Shown piece after piece: positions 12,850 to 19,840 of a stretch of 20,957 bases of DNA. Each line of letters begins with the position of its first letter. The stretch's first letter is position 1. Under the pieces are notes generated by a model. It did not search any database and was not told where the DNA came from. It saw only the letters and a program-made list of their open reading frames with translations. Origin of the DNA: CAITNQ01 sp041661365 (GTDB lineage: Bacteria > Latescibacterota > UBA2968 > UBA8231). Location: assembly GCA_041661365.1 (NCBI GenBank), contig JBAZUN010000051.1, positions 1-20,957 of the forward strand, in the 5' to 3' direction. A program made the position numbers and the translations under genes.

Positions 12850-13884
12850 ATGGTTGCATCACTTCTTCGCCGCCTGCTGAGCTGCCACCCCCTGGCCGGC
12901 CCCGGGTTGCTGGCCCTGGGCCTGCTGGCCGGCTTGTGGGTGGGCTGGTCCTGGTTCCTGAACCGTCCGACCGGTCATCCGTCCGAACGGGTCACGGTCG
13001 AGGCCGGCATGAACGCCCGGGGTATCGGCCTGCGGCTCGAGGAGCGGGGACTGGTCCGTAGCGGGAACCTGTTCGCGGTCATGGCCCGACTGCGGGGACT
13101 GGAGGGTCGGCTGCAGGCCGGCACCTACCGGCTCGACGGTCACCGCACCACGGCCGGGATGGTCGAGGACCTGCTCCAATCGCCGATCCAGACCGCCCGG
13201 GTAACGATCCCCGAGGGACTTTCCCGGCATGAGGTGGCGGGACTGCTGGACCGGGCCGGGGTGGTGGACTCGGCCGCCTTTGTCACGGCCACCGGCGACA
13301 GCGCCCTGACCCGCCGGCTGGGGATCGCGGCTCCGACCCTCGAGGGGTATCTCTTCCCCGAGACCTACGTCCTGGCCCAGGGGTCCGGCGCCGAGGAGGT
13401 GGCCCGGACCATGGTGGCGCAGTTCGGCGAGGTCATGGCCCCTCACCTGCGGGGTCGTCTGCCGGCGCTCGGTCTGACCCTCCACCAGGCGGTAACCCTG
13501 GCCTCCATCGTCGAGCGCGAGGCCAAGGTGCAGGCCGAGCGACCGGTCATCGCCGGGGTTTTCCTCCGGCGGCTGCGGCTGGCGATCAAGCTGGAATCGT
13601 GCGCCACGGTGGAGTTCGCCTTGGGGGTGCACAAGGACCACCTGAGCAACGTGGACATCCAGGTGGAGTCGCTGTACAACACCTACCGCTATCCGGGGCT
13701 CCCCCCCGGCCCGATCGCCAACCCCGGTCGGGCCGCCTTGGCCGCCACCCTCTTCCCGGTGGAGTCCGAGTTCCTGTTCTTCGTGGCCCGGGGGGACGGG
13801 ACCCACATCTTCAGCCACACCCGCCAGGAGCACGAGCGGGCCAAGCAGAAGGTGCGGCAGCTTGCCCGACGCGAGGCCCGGTGA
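12850..13884 (+). CDS. mltG: Endolytic murein transglycosylase MltG
   Basis: MltG cleaves nascent peptidoglycan strands at the inner membrane and is thought to set strand length by releasing them from synthesis. The 344-residue product has one N-terminal membrane anchor (about 15-38), a LysM-like region with VTVEAGMNARGIGLRLEERG, and the YceG/MltG catalytic domain. In the catalytic domain LEGYLFPETY (164-173), the catalytic Glu222 in ASIVEREA, and NTYRYPGLPPGPIANPGRAA are all present. HIFSHTRQEHERAK near the end is also typical. Length is normal for the family. The ATG at 12850 has no visible Shine-Dalgarno sequence: the preceding bases are ACCTTTTTTCAC. Palindromic element 1 ends 20 bases upstream and element 2 starts six bases after the stop. 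Confidence 0.93.
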   Translation: MVASLLRRLLSCHPLAGPGLLALGLLAGLWVGWSWFLNRPTGHPSERVTVEAGMNARGIGLRLEERGLVRSGNLFAVMARLRGLEGRLQAGTYRLDGHRTTAGMVEDLLQSPIQTARVTIPEGLSRHEVAGLLDRAGVVDSAAFVTATGDSALTRRLGIAAPTLEGYLFPETYVLAQGSGAEEVARTMVAQFGEVMAPHLRGRLPALGLTLHQAVTLASIVEREAKVQAERPVIAGVFLRRLRLAIKLESCATVEFALGVHKDHLSNVDIQVESLYNTYRYPGLPPGPIANPGRAALAATLFPVESEFLFFVARGDGTHIFSHTRQEHERAKQKVRQLARREAR

Positions 13885-13890
13885 GGATCT

Positions 13891-14056
13891 GGTGCCTACT
13901 TGCAGAAATCGGCTGCATTCGGGCGCCGATTCATCCCGGGCCGCGGCGTTGGCCTTCCTCTGCGGATCTCCCCTCGATCCGCCCTCGGTCGGCCGCCTGG
14001 CGGCCCGGGCGCCTCGACCCCCTCGGTGCGGACGCGGACTTCTGCAAGCAGGCACC
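13891..14056. repeat. Structured palindromic element, copy 2 (166 bp)
   Basis: Arms at 13891-13910 and 14037-14056 pair at 18 of 20 positions. Both misfits are A-C as written, which become G-U pairs if the minus strand is transcribed. CCCGGGCCGC (13935-13944) pairs perfectly with GCGGCCCGGG (14000-14009). The internal loop is ATTCAT/CGCCT, against ATCCAT/CGCCT in copy 1. The helix below it, 13921-13928 with 14015-14022, pairs at six of eight, and one misfit is again A-C. The apical hairpin is GCGGATC-TCCCCTC-GATCCGC (13962-13982). It begins six bases after the mltG stop and ends 64 bases before pcrA. No plus-strand promoter is visible directly upstream, so if plus-strand it would be intercistronic. 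Confidence 0.8.
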
Positions 14057-14120
14057 ATAGCGCGCCGCAACTCACCACGACCGCACCGCCATCCCTCAGC
14101 CCATAAGGATCTCCTTCCAG

Positions 14121-16406
14121 ATGTCGATCCTCGACCAGCTCAACCCGGCCCAGCGCGAGGCCGTGGAGACCGTCTCCGGGCCGCTGCTGGTGCTGGCCGG
14201 CGCCGGCTCGGGCAAGACCCGGGTCCTCACCTACCGCATCGCCCACCTGCTGCAGGACCACGGGGTCGATCCCCGGCGCATCCTGGCGGTCACCTTCACC
14301 AAGAAGGCCGCGGGAGAGATGCGAGAGCGCGTCGACCGTCTGGCCGGACACGCGGCCGGCCAGGTCTGGACCGGCACCTTCCACTCGGTCTGCGCCCGAC
14401 TGCTCCGGATGGAGGCCCGCGCCTTCGGCCTCGACGGTCACTTCACCATCTACGACGAGGACGACCGCCGGGCCCTGGCCCGACGGGTGCTGCAGGCGCA
14501 CCGGATCGACGAGGAGGAGCTGACGCCGCGCTCCCTGGTGGCCCAGATCAGTCGGGCCAAGAACGCCATGGAGGATCCCGGCCTGCTGCTCGAACAGGCC
14601 GGCGAGTTGCCGGAGCGGCAGCGGCTGGCCAAGCTCTACGCCGCGTACGAGGCCGAGCTGCGGCGTAGCAACGCCTTTGACTTCGACGACCTGCTGGTGC
14701 AAATCGTGCGCCGGTTCGAGTCGTGCCCCGAGGTGTTGAGCCGATACCAGGAGCGGTTCATGCACCTCCTGGTCGACGAGTACCAGGATACCAATCGGCC
14801 GCAGTACCTCCTCTGCCGGATGCTGGCCGGCAGCCACCGCAACCTCTGCTGCGTCGGCGACGACGACCAGTCGATCTATCAATTTCGCGGCGCCGACATC
14901 CGCAACATCCTCGACTTCGAGCGGGATTACCCCGATGCCCGGGTGGTCCGTCTGGAGCAGAACTACCGGTCGACCGGCCGGATCCTGGCCGCGGCCAACG
15001 CCGTGATCCAGCATAACCGTAACCGCAAGGGGAAGAACCTCTGGACCGAGGCCGGCGAAGGCGCGCCGATCGAGGTGGTTGCCTGTGAGTCGGACCGGGT
15101 GGAGGCCCGCTTCGTGGTGGAGACCCTGCGCGACCTGACCCGACAGCAGCGATACACCCCGGGAGACGCGGCCGTGCTCTACCGGGCCAACGCCCAGTCC
15201 CGGGCCCTGGAGGAGGAGTTGCGGCGGTCGGGAATGCCCTACGTGATCGTGGGCGGCATCGGCTTCTACGAGCGCAAGGAGGTCAAGGACCTGCTGGCCT
15301 ACCTGCGGTTGCTGGCCAACCCGGCCGACGACGCCTCCCTCCGTCGGGCGCTCAACGTGCCGAGGCGCGGCATCGGCGAGACCTCGATCGAGCGACTCTC
15401 CGAGTTTGCCCGCCGCCAGGGCATCGGGCTGTTGGCCTCGTGCGCCCGGTTGGACGAGGTGACGGAGTTGGGGCCACGGCCGCGCCGGAGCCTGGAGGAG
15501 TTCGCGGCCCTGATGATGCGACTGGAGGCGGTACGCGACAGTGCCCCCCTGGCCGAGTTGGGCCAGACGGTGTACGAGGGGACCGGGTACCTCCAGATGC
15601 TGGAGGAGGAGGATACTCCAGAAGCCGAGGTACGCGCCGAGAACGTGGACCAGCTCATCGCCTTCATGGCGGAGTTCGCCGACACGGAGGAAGAGCCTTC
15701 ACTGGAACTGTTTCTGGAAGAAGTGGCTCTGATGACTCCGTCTGACGAGAAACACAAGAGTGAGCAGCCCATCACCCTGATGACCTTGCACAGCGCCAAG
15801 GGGCTGGAGTTCCCGGTGGTGTTCATCACCGGAATGGAGGAGGACCTCTTCCCCACCTCGAGGGCCGTGGAGGAGGAATTCCTGGACCCGCAGGCGATCG
15901 AGGAGGAGCGCCGGCTCTGCTACGTCGGGATCACCCGGGCCCGGGAGCGGCTCTACCTGACCTACGCCTGTAGGCGATATCTATTCGGCGGCAAGGTCGA
16001 GGCGGATGCCTCGCGCTTCCTGGACGAGGTGCCCGAGGAGCTGATCCACCACCAGGACGCCGGGGATACCCGCCCGGTGCGGCCCGGGCCACCCGGAGCC
16101 GGCCGGGTCGGGGCCTCCAGGGGGGGATCGGTCTCCCCCAAGACCACGACCCCCTCCGGTCCTGCCAAGGGGTTCCGCTACGAGTGGGACGAACCGCCGG
16201 CACCGCAGGGACCGGCCGATTTCGCCCAGTTCGTCGATCAGGACGACTTCCTCGCCGTCGGCCAGTTCGTCCGCCACCCGAGTTGGGGGCGTGGCGAGAT
16301 CGTGGCGCGCGAAGGGGCCGGAAACGGACTGCGGCTGACGATCCGCTTCGACGGCAACCGGGTGAAGAAGGTGGCCGCGGCCTATGCCCAGCTCGAACCC
16401 GGCTGA
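14121..16406 (+). CDS. pcrA: UvrD/PcrA-type superfamily 1 DNA helicase
   Basis: A 3'-5' DNA helicase used in nucleotide-excision repair, recombination control and removal of stalled RNA polymerase. The 761-residue product has all SF1A motifs in order: Q motif LNPAQREAV (7-15), Walker A GAGSGKT (27-33), TFTKKAA, TGTFHSV, Walker B VDEYQDTN (218-225), GDDDQSIYQFRGAD, RLEQNYRS, TLHSAKGLEFPVVF and YVGITRARERLYL. The C-terminus (about 700-761, VGQFVRHPSWGRGEIV, LTIRFDGNRVKKV) is the Tudor-like domain by which PcrA and UvrD contact RNA polymerase, after a Pro/Gly-rich linker. AAGGA at 14105-14109 lies 11 bases before the ATG. It is downstream of mltG and element 2, probably on the same transcript. 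UvrD is an equally acceptable name. Confidence 0.95.
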   Translation: MSILDQLNPAQREAVETVSGPLLVLAGAGSGKTRVLTYRIAHLLQDHGVDPRRILAVTFTKKAAGEMRERVDRLAGHAAGQVWTGTFHSVCARLLRMEARAFGLDGHFTIYDEDDRRALARRVLQAHRIDEEELTPRSLVAQISRAKNAMEDPGLLLEQAGELPERQRLAKLYAAYEAELRRSNAFDFDDLLVQIVRRFESCPEVLSRYQERFMHLLVDEYQDTNRPQYLLCRMLAGSHRNLCCVGDDDQSIYQFRGADIRNILDFERDYPDARVVRLEQNYRSTGRILAAANAVIQHNRNRKGKNLWTEAGEGAPIEVVACESDRVEARFVVETLRDLTRQQRYTPGDAAVLYRANAQSRALEEELRRSGMPYVIVGGIGFYERKEVKDLLAYLRLLANPADDASLRRALNVPRRGIGETSIERLSEFARRQGIGLLASCARLDEVTELGPRPRRSLEEFAALMMRLEAVRDSAPLAELGQTVYEGTGYLQMLEEEDTPEAEVRAENVDQLIAFMAEFADTEEEPSLELFLEEVALMTPSDEKHKSEQPITLMTLHSAKGLEFPVVFITGMEEDLFPTSRAVEEEFLDPQAIEEERRLCYVGITRARERLYLTYACRRYLFGGKVEADASRFLDEVPEELIHHQDAGDTRPVRPGPPGAGRVGASRGGSVSPKTTTPSGPAKGFRYEWDEPPAPQGPADFAQFVDQDDFLAVGQFVRHPSWGRGEIVAREGAGNGLRLTIRFDGNRVKKVAAAYAQLEPG

Positions 16407-16436
16407 GTCGAGTGGACGCGCTCGGCAAGACGGCCG

Positions 16437-16464
16437 TTGCCGCCATGGGGAGTTCCGCTAGATT
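16437..16464 (+). promoter_or_regulatory. Candidate promoter of mtaB-miaB
   Basis: TTGCCG (16437-16442) and TAGATT (16459-16464) are 16 bases apart, four of six matches each. The start near 16471 leaves about 58 nt before the mtaB ATG. Confidence 0.5.
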
Positions 16465-16468
16465 ACAG

Positions 16469-16518
16469 AGCGGCACGACGTTCCCCGTGCAGAACCGCTG
16501 CGATAACACCCCTTATCG
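16469..16518 (+). promoter_or_regulatory. Two hairpins in the mtaB leader
   Basis: GCACG-ACGTTCCC-CGTGC (16473-16490) can be extended by AGCG/CGCT (16469-16472 with 16496-16499), leaving a five-base bulge. CGATAA-CACCCC-TTATCG (16501-16518) is a perfect 6-bp stem that ends one base before the GTG and 10 bases before the ATG of mtaB. No ribosome site is visible, so the second hairpin sits where one would be expected. Regulatory meaning unknown. Confidence 0.4.
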
Positions 16519-16528
16519 AGTGCCCTCG

Positions 16529-17854
16529 ATGCTACCGTCCCCACGACCGGTCACGGTCGCGCTTCACCACGTCGGCTGCAAGCTGAACCAGGCCGAGATC
16601 GAGGCCCTGGCCCATGCCTTCGGACGGCGCGGGTACGAGGTCGTCCCGTTCGCCGGAACGGCCGACGTGTACGTGGTGAACACCTGCACCGTGACCGGAT
16701 CAGGCGACGCCGACTCGCGCCGGGCCGTGCGCCGCGCCCTGCGGGTCAACCCCCGGGCCACCGTGGTGGCGACCGGCTGCTATGCCCAGCGGCGTCCGGA
16801 CGAGCTGCGCCGGGCCGGGGCCCATCTCGTGGTCGGGAACGGGGAAAAGGCCCGTCTGCTCGATCACCTCGACGCCCTCCTCGACGGCCGCGAGGGCCCG
16901 TCCTTCGACCCGGCCGACCCGCCCCGCACCCGGACCTTCCTGCAGATCGAGGGGGAGGTCCCCGGCGGACGCACCCGGGGGACCGTGCAGGTGCAGGACG
17001 GCTGCGACGAGCACTGCACCTACTGCATCATCCCCAAGGTCAGGGGCAGAAGCGTCAGCCGGCCCGTCCCCGAGATCCTGACCCAGGCGCGCCGCATGAT
17101 CGCCTCCGGGTACCGCGAGCTGGCGCTGACCGGGGTGAACACCGGCTCGTACGGCCGGGACCGCGGCGAGACCGAGGGACTGGTCCAGTTGGTGACCGAG
17201 CTGCTGCGACTCGACGGTCTGGAGCGGCTGCGGTTGAACTCGATCGAGCCGGGCGAGCTGTCCGACGCCCTGATCGACCTGGCCGCCTCCTCGCCCAGGA
17301 TCTGCCGCCACTTTCACGTCCCCCTCCAAAGCGGTGACGACGCGGTGCTACGCCGCATGGGACGACGGTACACCCGGGCCGCGTACGCCGGTCGCGTCGA
17401 GCGCCTGGCCGCGGCGATCCCCGACTGCGCCATCGGCGCCGACGTCATGGTGGCCTTCCCGGGGGAGAGCGACGAGGCCTTCGCCAACACCGCCGGGCTG
17501 CTGACCGACCTGCCGCTGACCTACCTGCACGTCTTCCCCTATTCGCAACGGGCCGATACCGCGGCGGTCCGGCTGGCCGGCGGTCCCGCACCGGACGTGG
17601 CCCGGACGCGGGTGCGCCAGCTCATCGACCTGGGCGACCGCAAGCGGCTGACCTTCCACCGGAGCTTCGTGGGACGCCGGCTCCGGATCCTGGTAGAGGA
17701 CCGGCCGGACCAGGGCTCGGGGATGGCCGTCGGTCTGAGCGACAACTACATCAAGGGTCTCCTCTCCCGCGAATCGGCGCGGCCCAACGAGCTGGTCGAC
17801 CTGCAGGTGACCGCGGCGCGGGAAGACCTGGTCTACGGCGAACGGGCCGCATGA
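16529..17854 (+). CDS. mtaB: tRNA t6A37 methylthiotransferase MtaB
   Basis: A radical-SAM enzyme that converts N6-threonylcarbamoyladenosine at position 37 of ANN-decoding tRNAs to its 2-methylthio form. The 441-residue product carries the N-terminal methylthiotransferase domain with cluster cysteines Cys17 (HVGCKLNQ), Cys53 (NTCTVTGSGDADSR, the MtaB signature) and Cys84 (ATGCYAQ). The radical-SAM cluster is Cys159/163/166 (DGCDEHCTYCIIPKVRG), followed by HVPLQSGDD and a C-terminal TRAM-like region. The ATG at 16529 is preferred by family length; an in-frame GTG nine bases upstream is possible. Neither has a Shine-Dalgarno sequence. Its last codons overlap the ATG of miaB (ATGA). Confidence 0.93.
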   Translation: MLPSPRPVTVALHHVGCKLNQAEIEALAHAFGRRGYEVVPFAGTADVYVVNTCTVTGSGDADSRRAVRRALRVNPRATVVATGCYAQRRPDELRRAGAHLVVGNGEKARLLDHLDALLDGREGPSFDPADPPRTRTFLQIEGEVPGGRTRGTVQVQDGCDEHCTYCIIPKVRGRSVSRPVPEILTQARRMIASGYRELALTGVNTGSYGRDRGETEGLVQLVTELLRLDGLERLRLNSIEPGELSDALIDLAASSPRICRHFHVPLQSGDDAVLRRMGRRYTRAAYAGRVERLAAAIPDCAIGADVMVAFPGESDEAFANTAGLLTDLPLTYLHVFPYSQRADTAAVRLAGGPAPDVARTRVRQLIDLGDRKRLTFHRSFVGRRLRILVEDRPDQGSGMAVGLSDNYIKGLLSRESARPNELVDLQVTAAREDLVYGERAA

Positions 17855-19242
17855 CCGACGAGCTGCCGATCCTGGGTCAATCGGCGCCGCTCCCCTGCCC
17901 CTCCGGCGACGGCCGTCCGGTTGAGGGGTCCGGCCGCGCGGTCTACCTGGAGACCTACGGCTGCCAGATGAACCAGGCCGACAGCGAGCTGCTGGTCAGC
18001 ATCCTGCGCGGCTCGGGGTTCGCCACCGTGGACCGTCCGGAGGAGGCCGACGTCATCCTCCTCAACACCTGCGCCGTGCGCGAGCACGCCGAGGCCCGGG
18101 TCATCGGTCGGGCCTCGCAACTGCAGGGGCTGCGGGTCCAGCGGCCCGGGTTGACCCTGGGGATCCTCGGCTGCATGGCCCAGCGACTGGCCGCCGAGCT
18201 GCCCCGTCGCGCCCCCTTCGTCGATCTGGTCGTCGGTCCCGACGCGTACCGCCGGCTGCCCGAGCTGCTGGAACGGACCGGCGAGGAGGCGGTCCTCGAC
18301 GTGCGCCTGCGCCGCTCCGAGGACTACGCCGGGATCACCCCTGACCGGGGGACCGGGCCCACGGCCTGGGTCACGATCATGCGCGGGTGTGACCGCTTCT
18401 GCTCCTTCTGCATCGTGCCCTACGTGCGCGGTCGCGAGCGGAGCGTACCGCCCGAGGAACTGCTGAGCCAGGTGGAGCGGGCGGCCAGGGCCGGCGCGCG
18501 CGAGGTGACCCTGCTCGGTCAGACCGTGAACTCCTATCGCCACGGTCCGGTCTCCTTCGCCCGGCTGCTGAGGGAGGTCGCCGCGGTTCCCGGCGTCGCC
18601 CGGATCCGCTTCACCTCACCCCACCCGGCCGAGCTGGACGAGGAGACCCTGCAGACCATGGCCGAGGTGCCCCAGCTCTGCCCGTCCCTGCACCTGCCGG
18701 TGCAGAGCGGGTCCGATGCCCAGCTCGAGCGGATGCGCCGCGGGTACACGGCGGCGGAGTACCGGCGCCTGGTACGGCGGGCGCGAGAGGTGATTCCGGG
18801 GATCGCCCTGACCACGGACGTCGTGGTCGGCTTCTGCGGCGAATCCGAGGAGGACTACCGGGAGACGGTGGCCCTGATGGAGGAGGTGCGCTTCGACGCG
18901 GCCTTCCTGTTCAAGTACTCGGAGCGGGAAGGCACCCACGCCCAGCGGCATCTGACCGACGACGTGCCGCCCGAGGTGAAGCAGCGTCGCCTGGAAGCGG
19001 TCATCGCCCTGCAGGAGCGGATCTCCTACGAGCGGAACCAGGAGTACCTGGGACGGACGGTGGAGGTGCTGCTCGAGGGTCCGGCCCGTTCCCGAACCAA
19101 CGGCGAGACGGCCTTCTTCGGCCGTTCACCCCAGGGAAAGACCGTGGTCTGCGACGGGCCGGGCAGCCCTGGAGATCTGGTCCCGGTGCGGGTGTCAGCA
19201 GCCTCGGCCCACACCCTCCTCGGTGAACGGGTAAGGGGCTGA
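17851..19242 (+). CDS. miaB: tRNA i6A37 methylthiotransferase MiaB
   Basis: A radical-SAM enzyme that adds a methylthio group to isopentenyladenosine at position 37 of tRNAs reading UNN codons. The 463-residue product has a variable 28-residue leader, then the MTTase domain with Cys38 (ETYGCQMNQADSE), Cys74 (LNTCAVREHAE) and Cys108 (LGCMAQR). The radical-SAM cluster is Cys180/184/187 (RGCDRFCSFCIVPYVRGRE), then RFTSPHP, HLPVQSGSD and a C-terminal TRAM domain from about residue 388. NTCAVRE versus NTCTVTG separates it from its neighbour MtaB. Start and previous stop overlap in ATGA, so the two enzymes are probably made in step. It converges with the EIIA gene, with 29 bp between the stops. Confidence 0.95.
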   Translation: MTDELPILGQSAPLPCPSGDGRPVEGSGRAVYLETYGCQMNQADSELLVSILRGSGFATVDRPEEADVILLNTCAVREHAEARVIGRASQLQGLRVQRPGLTLGILGCMAQRLAAELPRRAPFVDLVVGPDAYRRLPELLERTGEEAVLDVRLRRSEDYAGITPDRGTGPTAWVTIMRGCDRFCSFCIVPYVRGRERSVPPEELLSQVERAARAGAREVTLLGQTVNSYRHGPVSFARLLREVAAVPGVARIRFTSPHPAELDEETLQTMAEVPQLCPSLHLPVQSGSDAQLERMRRGYTAAEYRRLVRRAREVIPGIALTTDVVVGFCGESEEDYRETVALMEEVRFDAAFLFKYSEREGTHAQRHLTDDVPPEVKQRRLEAVIALQERISYERNQEYLGRTVEVLLEGPARSRTNGETAFFGRSPQGKTVVCDGPGSPGDLVPVRVSAASAHTLLGERVRG

Positions 19243-19271
19243 ATCCAGCGTGACCGCGTGAAGGGGTTGGG

Positions 19272-19730
19272 TCAGGGGCGACTGCCGGTGAAGATGGCCA
19301 TCACCGCGGCCGGATCCTTGGCCTCGACCAGGGAGCGGCGCACCTCGTCCTGCTGCAGCAGGCGGGAGAGCGCCGCGAGCAGCTCCATGTGCTGCTTCTG
19401 GTGCTTCTTCGGCGTGGCGAGCAGGGCCACGATGTGCACCGGCGCGCCATCGATCGAGTGGAAATCGACCCCCTCGGGGGAGATTCCGACAGCCAGGAGC
19501 TGTCGGGCGATGCTGTCCTCGTGGGCGTGCGGAACCGCGACACCCTTACCCACCCCGGTGGAGGACTGCTGCTCGCGCTGGATGACGTCAGCCAGAAACC
19601 TCTTGGCATCCAGCACGCCGTCCTCCTCGCCCAGCAGCTCGGTAAGCTCGCGGATGGCGTCGATGCTCCTGCGGGCCTTCATCCCGACCAGGATGTTCTT
19701 CTCGCGCAGGATCCGGTCCCACTTTTCCAT
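19272..19730 (-). CDS. PTS EIIA type-2 domain protein (PtsN-like)
   Basis: A 152-residue stand-alone EIIA domain of the fructose/nitrogen-PTS class. The phosphorylatable residue is His68 in GKGVAVPHAH, with the expected VGISPEGVDFHSIDG and HIVALLATPKKHQKQHMELL segments after it, and the C-terminus ends close to the domain edge. Such proteins without EIIB/EIIC partners usually act as regulators, as PtsN does for potassium, nitrogen and envelope responses, with phosphate coming from an EI/HPr-type relay. No EI or HPr gene is in the window. The ATG at 19730 lacks a clear ribosome site. The 110-bp gap upstream holds an AT-richer patch (19791-19822) but no promoter I would defend. Confidence 0.85.
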   Translation of the reverse strand: MEKWDRILREKNILVGMKARRSIDAIRELTELLGEEDGVLDAKRFLADVIQREQQSSTGVGKGVAVPHAHEDSIARQLLAVGISPEGVDFHSIDGAPVHIVALLATPKKHQKQHMELLAALSRLLQQDEVRRSLVEAKDPAAVMAIFTGSRP

Positions 19731-19840
19731 GAGAAATCCGGGAGCAGTCCGGGGCGGCTCACGTGCCAGCAGTTCAGACGCGCGCCGAGGTTCTTGACGG
19801 TATTACAGTCCGCGCAAATTAACCCGCCGACGCCCGGGAG

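Noticed and set aside
19756..19772. TGGCAC on the minus strand upstream of the EIIA gene, considered as a sigma-54 -24 box.
   Set aside because: The -12 position reads CCGCC instead of TTGCA, so the promoter is incomplete.
19791..19822. TTGACG followed 17 bases later by AATTAA on the plus strand, and TGTAAT on the minus strand, considered as promoters.
   Set aside because: The plus-strand -10 match is poor and no plus-strand gene follows; the minus-strand box has no matching -35.
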